DNA from: an uncultured Thioclava sp.
GTDB taxonomy: Bacteria; Pseudomonadota; Alphaproteobacteria; Rhodobacterales; Rhodobacteraceae
DNA: 64,000 nucleotides
Reading direction: 5' to 3'
Assembly: GCF_913064665.1 (NCBI RefSeq)
Contig: NZ_CAJYBT010000013.1
Coordinates: forward strand, 1 to 64,000
The translations under genes were made by a program, and so were the position numbers. Shown one piece after another: positions 23,861 to 31,649 of this stretch (position 1 is its first letter; each line of letters opens with the position of its first letter). The notes beneath the pieces were generated by a model that worked only from the letters and a program-made list of their open reading frames with translations, did no database searches and was not told where the DNA came from.

Positions 23861-24105
23861 AGTTACACTCCAAGTATGGGGGTTTCCCCCCGGCTCTCAT
23901 TTTCCCGGTTTCCCGGGGTCGGGTCCGAAAGGGCCCGAGGCCAGATCGCCCGAGATCAGCCAAGCGGCTTACCCCGGAAATGGTCTCGATCCCCATCTCA
24001 GGAAGGAAATTAAGCCAGTTTCCCGGCACCCTCCGTCTCGGACAGGTCAGGGCGGTTGTACAAGACACCCGCCCCACCATCCACCGGTTTCCCGGTGGAA
24101 TTCTG
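23861..24105 (-). promoter_or_regulatory. rplJ leader with four GAAA-loop hairpins
   Basis: The 245-nt gap between rplA and rplJ is where an L10(L12)4 binding leader is expected. On the minus-strand RNA four short stems close a GAAA loop: 23878-23891 (GGGGG/CCCCC), 23904-23917 (CCCGG/CCGGG), 24014-24027 (GCCGG/CUGGC with one G-U) and 24081-24098 (CCACCGG/CCGGTGG). The last lies just after the rplA stop and may end the rplKA unit. A match to the known L10 leader family is likely by position, but I did not verify a kink-turn. Confidence 0.6.
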
Positions 24106-24804
24106 TTAGTTGCCGCTTGCGGACGCGACGTCCAGCGACACGCCCGGGCCCATCGTGGAGCTCAGCGACACCTTCTTCAGATAGGTGCCCTTCGCGCCAG
24201 CGGGGCGAGCTTTCGAAACGGCGTCCACGAAGGCGCGCACGTTCTCAACCAGCTTGTCTTCCGAGAACGACACCTTGCCGATGCCGCCATGGATGACGCC
24301 AGCCTTCTCAACCTTGAACTGGACTTCGCCGCCTTTGGCCGCAGCCACAGCCGTTGCGACATCCATCGTCACCGTGCCAACCTTGGGGTTCGGCATCAGG
24401 TTGCGTGGGCCCAGCACCTTGCCCAGACGACCGACGAGCGGCATCATGTCCGGGGTTGCGATGCAGCGATCGAATTCGATCTTGCCCGACTGGATGGTTT
24501 CCATCAGGTCTTCGGCGCCAACGATGTCAGCCCCGGCTGCCTGTGCCTCATCGGCTTTGGCACCACGAGCGAACACAGCCACGCGCACGGTTTTACCGGT
24601 GCCGTTGGGCAGGGCGACAACGCCGCGCACCATCTGGTCTGCGTGACGCGGGTCAACGCCCAGGTTCATCGCGATTTCCAGCGTCTCGTCGAATTTCGCA
24701 TGTGCGTTCGACTTGATCAGCGCCACGGCCTCTTTGATCGAGAGGTTGTCTTTGCCAGCGAAAGCTTCGCGGGCGGCTTTGGTCCGTTTACCGAGCTTTG
24801 CCAT
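24106..24804 (-). CDS. rplA: 50S ribosomal protein L1
   Basis: L1 forms the mobile E-site stalk and represses the rplKA message in many bacteria. The 232-residue protein opens [15 protein letters not shown] and has the [35 protein letters not shown] and [17 protein letters not shown] signatures. It starts 3 nt after the rplK stop, so the two are coupled. It is followed by a GAAA-loop hairpin and then the rplJ leader. Confidence 0.98.
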   Translation of the reverse strand: MAKLGKRTKAAREAFAGKDNLSIKEAVALIKSNAHAKFDETLEIAMNLGVDPRHADQMVRGVVALPNGTGKTVRVAVFARGAKADEAQAAGADIVGAEDLMETIQSGKIEFDRCIATPDMMPLVGRLGKVLGPRNLMPNPKVGTVTMDVATAVAAAKGGEVQFKVEKAGVIHGGIGKVSFSEDKLVENVRAFVDAVSKARPAGAKGTYLKKVSLSSTMGPGVSLDVASASGN

Positions 24805-24807
24805 GAC

Positions 24808-25260
24808 TTACCCTTTCACCTCGATACCGATCGACTTCGCCGAGCCGAGGATGATGTTCATCGCGCCTTCGATGTCGTTGGCGTTCAGGTCAGACATTTT
24901 CGCTTCAGCGATCTGACGCACTTGAGCCGCGGTGATCGTCGCAGCGGTCACACGACCGGGGGCCTCAGAGCCCTTCGGACGGTTGCGCTTGCCAACCGGC
25001 TTGAGGCCAGCAGCTTGCTTGATGAAGAAGCTCGCCGTCGGCTGCTTGATCTCAAAGGTGAAGGACTTGTCAGCGTAATAGGTGATGACCGTCGGGATCT
25101 TCGCCTGCTTGTCCATTTCCTGCGTTTTGGCGTTAAACGCCTTGCAGAATTCCATGATATTGATGCCGCGCTGACCCAGCGCAGGACCGACGGGCGGGGA
25201 CGGGTTTGCCGCACCAGCCGCGATTTGCAGCTTCAGCTGCCCAACTACTTTCTTGGCCAT
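24808..25260 (-). CDS. rplK: 50S ribosomal protein L11
   Basis: L11 binds the GTPase-associated centre of 23S rRNA and is required for the RelA stringent response. The 150-residue protein is slightly longer than E. coli L11. It has [20 protein letters not shown], the [20 protein letters not shown] motif with the thiopeptide-site prolines, and the C-terminal rRNA-binding domain ([20 protein letters not shown]). It lies 103 nt after nusG and 3 nt before rplA. Confidence 0.98.
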   Translation of the reverse strand: MAKKVVGQLKLQIAAGAANPSPPVGPALGQRGINIMEFCKAFNAKTQEMDKQAKIPTVITYYADKSFTFEIKQPTASFFIKQAAGLKPVGKRNRPKGSEAPGRVTAATITAAQVRQIAEAKMSDLNANDIEGAMNIILGSAKSIGIEVKG

Positions 25261-25363
25261 TTGGCCCTCTCCTTATCACTGTCACACCCGAAGGGGCGCG
25301 AAGTTTAGTGGTCCGGTCCGGGGATGCCTGCTCTCAGGGCCCCTCGCCTCCCACGGGTTACAC

Positions 25364-25903
25364 TCAGGCGGTTTTCTGCACCTGCGTGAATTCCAATTCG
25401 ACCGGCGTGGGCCGACCAAAGATCGACACCGTCACCTTCAGACGGCTTGCCGCCTCGTCCACTTCCTCGACCATGCCCGAGAAACCCTCGAACGGGCCGT
25501 CGGTCACGCTCACGTTCTCGCCGATCTCGAAGAAGATCAGGTTGCGCGGAGCAGCGGCCTCACCGGTCTCATCGACACGGCTGAGGATACGGTTCACCTC
25601 GGCATCGCCCATCGGCATCGGGCGGCCTTGCGGCCCCAGAAACCCGGTGACCCGGTTGAGCGAGTTCACAAGGTGATAGCCCTTGTCGGTCATCTCCATG
25701 CGCACCAGCACATAGCCCGGCATGAAGCGCCGCTCAGAGGTGACTTTCTTGCCGCGACGGACTTCGATTACTTCTTCCGTGGGCACCAAGACTTCTTCGA
25801 TCTGGTCCTCAAGACCCTGATCGATAACAGCCTGACGGATCCCCTCGGCCACTTTCTTCTCGAAATTCGAGAGAACGCTCACCGAATACCAACGCTTCGC
25901 CAT
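25364..25903 (-). CDS. nusG: Transcription termination/antitermination protein NusG
   Basis: NusG binds RNA polymerase and couples it to Rho or to ribosomal S10. The start MAKRWYSVSVLSNFEKKVAE at 25903 gives 179 residues; the frame upstream to 26017 lacks similarity. The NGN domain includes MPGYVLVRMEMTDKGYHLVN, and the KOW domain includes DGPFEGFSGMVEEVDEAASR followed by LKVTVSIFGRPTPVELEF. It lies 227 nt after secE, a longer gap than usual. Confidence 0.98.
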   Translation of the reverse strand: MAKRWYSVSVLSNFEKKVAEGIRQAVIDQGLEDQIEEVLVPTEEVIEVRRGKKVTSERRFMPGYVLVRMEMTDKGYHLVNSLNRVTGFLGPQGRPMPMGDAEVNRILSRVDETGEAAAPRNLIFFEIGENVSVTDGPFEGFSGMVEEVDEAASRLKVTVSIFGRPTPVELEFTQVQKTA

Positions 25904-26130
25904 GCCGACCTTAGCCCCTTCATACCGACGCAAGAGCGCCGTAAAATTCAAATCTTGCAGCGGGTTAGCCCGCACGCTCCGAACAAAAAACAGCGCGCAC
26001 CACGCGAATCGATGCACGCCGCCTCTGGGAAAGTTCCGCTCCCATACCGCCGTGCGCCAATGATTTCAAGACCGTTAAAGACGCGTTCGCGCGATCTCGC
26101 CCTGTTTGACGCAATCGCAGGCGGGCGCGA

Positions 26131-26316
26131 TCAACTTCCGATAATCTGGCTAACACCCAGACGGATCACCCAATCCACCAGCGAAAAGAACAGTGCCGTC
26201 AGCGCCGCCATCGCCAGCACCATGCCGGTCGTCAGCAGCACTTCGCGGCGCGAGGGCCAAGTGACCTTGCCCGCTTCCGAGCGCACCTGCTGGAGAAACT
26301 GAAGAGGGTTCGCCAT
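26131..26316 (-). CDS. secE: Preprotein translocase subunit SecE
   Basis: SecE clamps SecY in the inner-membrane Sec channel. The 61-residue single-span form is typical of alphaproteobacteria. It starts MANPLQFLQQVRSEAGKVTW at 26316, has the amphipathic VTWPSRREVLLTTGMVLAMA signature and one transmembrane helix. It is the first gene of the secE-nusG-rplKA run and has a candidate promoter at 26397-26425. In related genomes tRNA-Trp is often just upstream; here it is 12.5 kb away. Confidence 0.96.
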   Translation of the reverse strand: MANPLQFLQQVRSEAGKVTWPSRREVLLTTGMVLAMAALTALFFSLVDWVIRLGVSQIIGS

Positions 26317-26396
26317 GATCGTTATCCCTGTAAAGCGCGCCCATTTGCGGCGCCTGCCTGTCTGTCTTGGCGCAACCATCAGCGCGCAACTGCTGC

Positions 26397-26425
26397 CAGA
26401 TACGCGCTGAGGGGCGGGATTTCAA
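26397..26425 (-). promoter_or_regulatory. Candidate promoter of secE-nusG operon
   Basis: On the minus strand TTGAAA (26420-26425) is followed after 17 bp by TATCTG (26397-26402), about 80 bp upstream of the secE start. Both boxes match sigma-70 at most positions. This would give the secE operon its own promoter, independent of anything beyond the accessory insertion. Confidence 0.55.
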
Positions 26426-26599
26426 CCCATTTGCGCCCCCTGCCCCGAAACGCAGCGCTGACGTGGCGCTGACGGGGCCCTGCTACCCCTGCAAGACGGC
26501 TTTGCGCCGAAACCCGCGACGGGATCGGGGGATCGAACCGTTAATCCTTACATGCGCCGCGCATTGGCGCATGGACCTATGACGCAACAGGAGCCCGCT

Positions 26600-27109
26600 A
26601 TGCCCAGCCTTCTCAATCGCTACGCCACGCCGCTGATCACCGGGCTGTTTCTGGTCTCGCTGATCTCGGGGATAGCGCTGTTCTTTCACTGGGGCAGCAA
26701 CTGGTTTCACAGCATGCATGTTTGGCTGTCGATGGTGCTGATCGTGCCTTTCGTGCTGCATATCTGGCGCAATTGGCGGCCGATGACCTGCTATCTCAAA
26801 CGCGCGCCGATGGCGATTGCAATGGCGGTTTCGCTGGTGGCCGCTCTGGCCTTTGTCGTGCCCCAGATCGGCGCGTCCTCAAGTCGCGGCGCGCGCGGTG
26901 GCCCGCCGCAATTTGCCTTGGCGCAAAAGCTGCTCGATGCCCCGCTAGAGGCCGCAGCCCCGATCCTGGGCCTCAGCGCACAAGCCCTCGGCACCAAGCT
27001 GACCCAAGCCGGCTACACCGTGCGCGACACCAGCACGCGCCTCAGCGACATCGCCACGACTTCGGGCAAATCAAGCGCTGCCCTCGCCAACCTGCTGAGC
27101 GCGCCGTAA
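26600..27109 (+). CDS. DUF4405-like membrane protein
   Basis: A 169-residue inner-membrane protein. The start at 26600 has an AGGAG site at 26589-26593. Residues 11-60 form two membrane helices with His30, His37, His40 and His54 and several Trp, the pattern of DUF4405/cytochrome b561-like proteins that can bind heme (inferred). A third hydrophobic segment lies at about 71-88. The rest is a periplasmic or cytoplasmic tail of about 80 residues, Ala/Ser/Thr-rich with helix-turn repeats. It is the first gene beyond secE on the opposite strand, and its end overlaps a possible antisense small gene. Confidence 0.7.
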   Translation: MPSLLNRYATPLITGLFLVSLISGIALFFHWGSNWFHSMHVWLSMVLIVPFVLHIWRNWRPMTCYLKRAPMAIAMAVSLVAALAFVVPQIGASSSRGARGGPPQFALAQKLLDAPLEAAAPILGLSAQALGTKLTQAGYTVRDTSTRLSDIATTSGKSSAALANLLSAP

Positions 27110-27314
27110 TTTCGCCCGCCCCCTGCGCCCCCTGCCCAAAGGTCTTTTGCGCAATCACCCAGCGCAGAAACGTCTCGCGCTGCGCCTCGGTCAGCCGTTT
27201 CGGCCCCTGCTGGCTTTCGCTCCACGCCAGAACCCCACAGACCGCCGCAATGATCAGCCGGACCCAAAACGGCCCGGAAAAGACGTTGATGATGTAACCG
27301 CCCTCCGACGGCAT
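27042..27314 (-). CDS. Possible small membrane protein
   Basis: A 90-residue open frame with one convincing hydrophobic helix (FWVRLIIAAVCGVLAW) followed by a charged stretch (ESQQGPKRLTEAQRETFLRW) that reads like real protein. Its last 68 bp lie antisense to the end of the DUF4405 gene, where the sequence becomes less protein-like, so the true end may have been altered by a rearrangement. I do not recognise a family. It could be a truncated gene. Confidence 0.4.
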   Translation of the reverse strand: MPSEGGYIINVFSGPFWVRLIIAAVCGVLAWSESQQGPKRLTEAQRETFLRWVIAQKTFGQGAQGAGEITARSAGWRGQRLICPKSWRCR

Positions 27315-27559
27315 CGATGTGCCAAAGTGGGTCTGCAACGATCCACAAAGGAGAGCGGTCACATCAACACTGCCGTGCCAAACCCGTGATGCAGAGAGGG
27401 TTTCTCGATCACGGGTTTGGAAATCGACTTGGGAGCGGGTGAGACTTGCTGTGCTGCATGAGAACTAGATCGTTTGTCGCTCAGGTTTTAACGCTTTCCC
27501 CTCTGATGGGAGTGAACCTGCACTCACGCAAGCAAAGACAATCTCCATCAGTTCCGCTT
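27315..27559. other. Gap between small gene and sugar operon
   Basis: This stretch holds no convincing gene. It contains the strong inverted repeat at 27378-27420. Otherwise I see no tRNA, terminator with a U run, or transposase match. It is the 3' flank of the first sugar ABC operon. Confidence 0.5.
27378..27420. repeat. Perfect 13-bp inverted repeat
   Basis: CCAAACCCGTGAT (27378-27390) and ATCACGGGTTTGG (27408-27420) are exact inverse copies around a 17-nt loop that itself contains GAGA/TCTC. It lies about 140 nt after the ABC ATPase stop. No U run follows in either direction, so a classic intrinsic terminator is unlikely. A Rho-dependent 3' end, a REP-like element or a protein site are alternatives. 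Confidence 0.8.
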
Positions 27560-28630
27560 TCAGCTCTCCTCCTCGAATAGATGCGCCTGCTCAGGGGCGA
27601 AGATCAGATCGACGCGCTGACCGCGCTCGAACTCTTTGTCTTCGCCAAACGCGGCGATCACGTTCTTGCCGTCCTGCATCACCAAATCGACGACCGTCTC
27701 GCTCCCAAGCCGTTCGGTCAGGGTGACCTGACCGTGTAAGACACCCTGATCGGGCGCGCAGGCCGAGATATGTTGCGGGCGCAGGCCCAGCACCGCGCGG
27801 GCACCGGGAACAAAGCGCCGTCCACGCGTGGGCACCACGATCGGGTCCATCGAAGGACGCGCAACCTTGGCGGTCTCGTTGTCTGCCGCGACAATCTCTA
27901 CGTCGAGGAAATTCATCGACGGCGCACCAAGGAAGCCCGCCACGAAACGATTAACCGGGTTTTGATACAGTTCCATCGGTGCGCCCGCCTGCATCACCTG
28001 CCCATCGCGCAACACGATGATCTTATCGGCCAGTGTCATCGCCTCGACCTGATCATGGGTAACATAGATCATCGTCGTGCCAAGTTGCTTGTGCAGTTTG
28101 CCAATCTCCATGCGCATGTCCATTCGCAGCGCCGCATCGAGGTTCGAGAGCGGCTCATCGAACAAGAACACCCCCGGATTGCGCGTGATGGCCCGCCCGA
28201 TGGCGACCCGTTGGCGCTGACCGCCCGAGAGTTGGCTTGGGCGACGGTCCAGCAGATGCTCCATCTGCAATATCTCGGCAGCGCGCTGGACTTTCGCGGC
28301 CTTCTCCGCCTTCGACGCATGAGCAATTGTCAGCCCGAAGGCCATATTCTCGCGCACGCTCATATGCGGAAATATTGCATAGTTTTGGAACACCATGGCG
28401 ACGCCGCGGTCGCGCGGCTGCGCCTCGTTCACCCGCTGCCCACCGATTTCGAGCGTTCCATCGGTGATGTCCTCGAGCCCCGCGACCATCCGCAAAAGCG
28501 TCGATTTTCCGCAGCCCGATGGCCCGACAAAGACGCAGAACTCGCCGTCCGCAATGTCGATATCGACGCCGCGGATCACCTCATGTCCGCCATAAGATTT
28601 GCGCAATCCGCGCAGCTTGATCTCGGCCAT
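27560..28630 (-). CDS. Sugar ABC transporter ATPase (UgpC/MalK type)
   Basis: Cytoplasmic ATPase energising sugar uptake. The start MAEIKLRGLRKSYGGHEVIR at 28630 (356 residues) lies one base after the stop of the glycosidase gene. Walker A is GPSGCGKST, the signature [14 protein letters not shown], Walker [14 protein letters not shown] and the H-loop [16 protein letters not shown]. The extra C-terminal OB-fold (TOBE) domain places it in the MalK/UgpC group. Last gene of the first sugar operon. Confidence 0.93.
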   Translation of the reverse strand: MAEIKLRGLRKSYGGHEVIRGVDIDIADGEFCVFVGPSGCGKSTLLRMVAGLEDITDGTLEIGGQRVNEAQPRDRGVAMVFQNYAIFPHMSVRENMAFGLTIAHASKAEKAAKVQRAAEILQMEHLLDRRPSQLSGGQRQRVAIGRAITRNPGVFLFDEPLSNLDAALRMDMRMEIGKLHKQLGTTMIYVTHDQVEAMTLADKIIVLRDGQVMQAGAPMELYQNPVNRFVAGFLGAPSMNFLDVEIVAADNETAKVARPSMDPIVVPTRGRRFVPGARAVLGLRPQHISACAPDQGVLHGQVTLTERLGSETVVDLVMQDGKNVIAAFGEDKEFERGQRVDLIFAPEQAHLFEEES

Positions 28631-28631
28631 C

Positions 28632-29624
28632 TCACGCCCCTCCCTGGTCAGGATGCGGCCCAAGTTGCAGATAGCCAGCAGCATCGACATGGACCGGCTC
28701 AGGATCGCGGATCTGCCCCACAAACGCATCGCGCCCGTTATCGTCAAAGCCAATGATCACCAGCCCCTCCTCGGTCTGCAAAATGCGCGCGGCATAGCGC
28801 CGGCACGGGTTTGCGCCATCCAGAAATCCGGGCGCAATGCGCCAGGGCCCGCGCGGATGCTCGGCGATCAGATAGTGGTTTCCGGTCACTGGCGTCATGC
28901 CGGTCTCTGCGATGCGCGCTTCGCTCCAATGCTCGGCCGCGGTGCAAAACAGGCAATACCACCGCCCGTTCACCGTGAAGACCTGCGGCACTTCAAGCTG
29001 GCCATAGCCGCCCGTGAACACCGGGGGCTGCAACTCCCAGTGCATCAGATCGCGGGAGGTTGCCAAGCCGATCGCCCCTGCGGCATTGCCCTCGGCGATC
29101 CCCGAGGCGCGGCCGGTGAAATACATCAGCCAGCCCTCACCCGCTGGATCACGCATAACCCACGGATCCCGCATTGCCCGGTCATGCCAGTGACCGCGCT
29201 GGTGCTCGGCCTCGTAGAAGGTCGCATTCGGGCCAGTCATATCCAGACAAAGCCCGTCGCCGACCCGGGTCCAATTGTGCAAGTCGTGCGACGTGGCATG
29301 ACCGATACGCTGATACAGCGCCTGCTCAGAGCGCCGGCCACCCGTATAGAACAGGTGCCACAGCCCCTGCTCATCGCGCAGCACCGAGCCCGTCCATGTC
29401 ACCATGTCGTCCCACGCGGGTTCCGGCGCAGGGGCCAGCGAGGTACCCAAGTGATGCCAGTTTTTCAGATCATCCGAGACGGCATGCCCTTGGCTGACAT
29501 TGAAGTGACGCAGCTCCGGATTGCCCAGCGACTTGTCGGCTTTGAGAAACCACGCATGCCAGCGCGCGCCATCATGGGCATACCAGCTGTCCCAGACCCA
29601 TTGGTTTTCGAGTGAGAGAACCAT
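28632..29624 (-). CDS. Clan-J glycoside hydrolase (GH32/GH68-like)
   Basis: A 330-residue cytoplasmic five-bladed propeller glycosidase, most likely acting on a fructoside brought in by the neighbouring transporter (inferred). VWDSWYAHDG near residue 10 resembles the GH68 nucleophile motif VWDSW. MRDPWVMRDP carries the transition-state RDP motif. EVPQVF resembles the acid/base ExP motif of GH32/GH68. No signal peptide and no C-terminal beta-sandwich are seen, so it is shorter than classic GH32 enzymes. GH43 is the main alternative. It lies between permease and ATPase genes with almost no spacing. Confidence 0.75.
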   Translation of the reverse strand: MVLSLENQWVWDSWYAHDGARWHAWFLKADKSLGNPELRHFNVSQGHAVSDDLKNWHHLGTSLAPAPEPAWDDMVTWTGSVLRDEQGLWHLFYTGGRRSEQALYQRIGHATSHDLHNWTRVGDGLCLDMTGPNATFYEAEHQRGHWHDRAMRDPWVMRDPAGEGWLMYFTGRASGIAEGNAAGAIGLATSRDLMHWELQPPVFTGGYGQLEVPQVFTVNGRWYCLFCTAAEHWSEARIAETGMTPVTGNHYLIAEHPRGPWRIAPGFLDGANPCRRYAARILQTEEGLVIIGFDDNGRDAFVGQIRDPEPVHVDAAGYLQLGPHPDQGGA

Positions 29625-29630
29625 ATCGAC

Positions 29631-30509
29631 TTATCCTTTCACGCCCGTCGTGGCGATAGAGGCGATGAACGCCCGTTGTAGCGCCAGGTAAAAGGCGAGG
29701 ACCGGCACCGTGATCAGTGTCAGGTAAGCCATGATCTCGCCCCAGGCTGGGCTGAGTTGGAAGAAATATTGCAGGCCGACCATCACGGGCCGATATTGCT
29801 CTTGCTGGACCACGATCAGCGGCCAGAGGTACTGGTTGTACATCACAAGGAATTTCAAGATCGCCGCGGTGGCGATTACCGGGCCCGAAAGCGGCAGGAC
29901 CACACGCAGATAGATCTGCAGCCAACTGGCCCCCTCCACCCGCGCCGCCTCGATCAGCTCCTCCGGCAGGCCCTTGAAATACTGCACGAAGAGGAAAATC
30001 GTCAGCCCGTCCGCGATCCACGGAATGATCTGCACGCGGTAGCTGTCGAGCCAGCCCCATTCCAGCCCGGACAGGCCCAGCCACGGCAGTTTCGACACTT
30101 CCAGCAGCAGCGGAATCGCGATGGTCTCAAAGGGCACAATCAGCGTGGCCAGAACGATCGACAGCATCACGTCGCGCCCCCGCCATTGCAGAAAAACAAA
30201 GGAGAACCCAGCCAGCGAACAGACGAGCAGCGACAGCAGAACCGTCGTACTCGTGACGAAAATCGAGTTGACCACGAACAGCCCTACCGGCGCGCGCTCA
30301 AACGCGCCCATGTAGTTATGCAGGCTCAGATCGCCCACTGGCAGGAAGGCCCGCAAGCTTGAGGTATCAGACAGCAGCTGATCGCTGGGCTTGAAGCTCG
30401 ACATGACCATGAACATCAGCGGGAAGATGAAGATCGCCGCGATCAGGATCAGCACAAGGTAGCGCACGGCAAGCCGCAGGCGGTGGTTATCGGCACGAAT
30501 GGCAGCCAT
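29631..30509 (-). CDS. Sugar ABC transporter permease (MalG type)
   Basis: A 292-residue inner-membrane permease with six predicted helices. The EAA loop, which docks the ATPase, is at EELIEAARVEGASWLQIYLRV followed by VLPLSGPVIA. It is the MalG-like partner of the permease directly upstream, whose stop lies 1 base before this start. Substrate cannot be read from the sequence. Confidence 0.92.
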   Translation of the reverse strand: MAAIRADNHRLRLAVRYLVLILIAAIFIFPLMFMVMSSFKPSDQLLSDTSSLRAFLPVGDLSLHNYMGAFERAPVGLFVVNSIFVTSTTVLLSLLVCSLAGFSFVFLQWRGRDVMLSIVLATLIVPFETIAIPLLLEVSKLPWLGLSGLEWGWLDSYRVQIIPWIADGLTIFLFVQYFKGLPEELIEAARVEGASWLQIYLRVVLPLSGPVIATAAILKFLVMYNQYLWPLIVVQQEQYRPVMVGLQYFFQLSPAWGEIMAYLTLITVPVLAFYLALQRAFIASIATTGVKG

Positions 30510-30510
30510 C

Positions 30511-31578
30511 TCAGCGCTCCCTCGTCAGCCAGCGTTGCAACAGCGAAATCGATAATACGATCACGAACAAGATGACCGAAATTGTCGAGCCCCCGGCGAT
30601 ATCTTGCAGCCCGTAGCCGCGCTGCACGGCCTGAAAGACCAACGTCTGCGTGGAATCGAGCGGTCCGCCCTTGGTCATCACGTCGATCTGGCTGAACAGC
30701 GCAAAGGACTGCATGGTGATCACAATCAGCACCAGCACCGCCGTATGGCGCAATCCCGGCCAGGTCACGTAGCGAAAGGTCTGCCAACTCGACGATCCCT
30801 CGATCGCGGCGGCCTCGTAAAGCGTGGGCGAGATCGTTTGCAACCCGGACAGCCAGATCACCATGTGAAACCCGACGGCCTGCCAGATCGACATCACCAT
30901 GATCGATCCCAGTGCAGTATGAGGGTTGCCCAGCCAGTCGACCGGGTGAAAATGCCCAAAACTCAGCCCAGCAAGCATGTTGTTAAGCAGCCCGTCATGC
31001 CCGTCATAGATGAAGCGCCACAACAGCGAGACCACGACAATCGAGACCACCACGGGCATGAAATAAATCGTTCGGAACAGTGTGATCCCGCGCAATTTCT
31101 GGTTGATCAACAAGGCCAGCCCCAAGGCGAGTCCCGCCTGCACTGGTGCTACGATCAGAACGAAGAGGCAGGTGTTCACCAGCGCCTTCCAGAACACCAC
31201 GTCCCGCGCGATCACTAGATGCGCTTGCGTGCCCGTCTCCCAGCGGAACCATTCCTGCATGCCGCGATATTGCGGGGTGTCGGCGTTGCGCGTGATCGTG
31301 CGCAATGGGGGAAATTCGGGATGGCCGCTCGGATCTGTCGCGACCTTGCCGTTTGGGTCTTGCTTGGCGTCAAGCGTCACAAACGCCAGCCCCAGCATTT
31401 GCTGATAGTTCTCCAGCCCGACATAGCGCGTCGGATTCGGCGAAATCAGCCGCTGATTGGTGAGCGAAAAGCCAAAGGCCAGAATGAACGGCGTGATGAT
31501 GAAGGCAAAGATCAGAACGATCCCCGGCAAGGCAAAGGCCCAGCCCTCACGGTTGGCGGATGTCAGCGAGGAGCGCAT
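30511..31578 (-). CDS. Sugar ABC transporter permease (MalF type) with periplasmic loop
   Basis: A 355-residue permease. After the first membrane helix (residues about 15-37) comes a periplasmic stretch of about 90 residues (about 40-130) before the core helices, comparable to but shorter than the MalF P2 loop. The EAA motif is LYEAAAIEGSSSWQTFRYVT followed by WPGLRHTAV. It follows the binding-protein gene after 71 nt containing a hairpin. Confidence 0.92.
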   Translation of the reverse strand: MRSSLTSANREGWAFALPGIVLIFAFIITPFILAFGFSLTNQRLISPNPTRYVGLENYQQMLGLAFVTLDAKQDPNGKVATDPSGHPEFPPLRTITRNADTPQYRGMQEWFRWETGTQAHLVIARDVVFWKALVNTCLFVLIVAPVQAGLALGLALLINQKLRGITLFRTIYFMPVVVSIVVVSLLWRFIYDGHDGLLNNMLAGLSFGHFHPVDWLGNPHTALGSIMVMSIWQAVGFHMVIWLSGLQTISPTLYEAAAIEGSSSWQTFRYVTWPGLRHTAVLVLIVITMQSFALFSQIDVMTKGGPLDSTQTLVFQAVQRGYGLQDIAGGSTISVILFVIVLSISLLQRWLTRER

Positions 31579-31608
31579 GACTCAAACTCCAGATCTTGGG
31601 GAAGACGG

Positions 31609-31635
31609 GAAGGGCACGGGTGGCCCGTGTCCTTC
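31609..31635 (-). terminator. Hairpin between binding protein and permease genes
   Basis: Arms 31609-31620 and 31624-31635 form a 12-bp stem with a 3-nt loop and one imperfect pair. It lies just after the binding-protein stop. Such hairpins commonly protect or end the abundant binding-protein message while letting some transcription through to the permeases. Confidence 0.55.
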
Positions 31636-31649
31636 CGCAGGCGCAGGGC

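Noticed and set aside
26525-26555. Possible tRNA T-arm-like fragment (GGGGATCGAACCG) near secE, as an attachment-site copy
   Set aside because: It resembles a generic T-arm but does not match the tRNA-Trp 3' end, and no further tRNA sequence adjoins. Not enough to call an attachment site.
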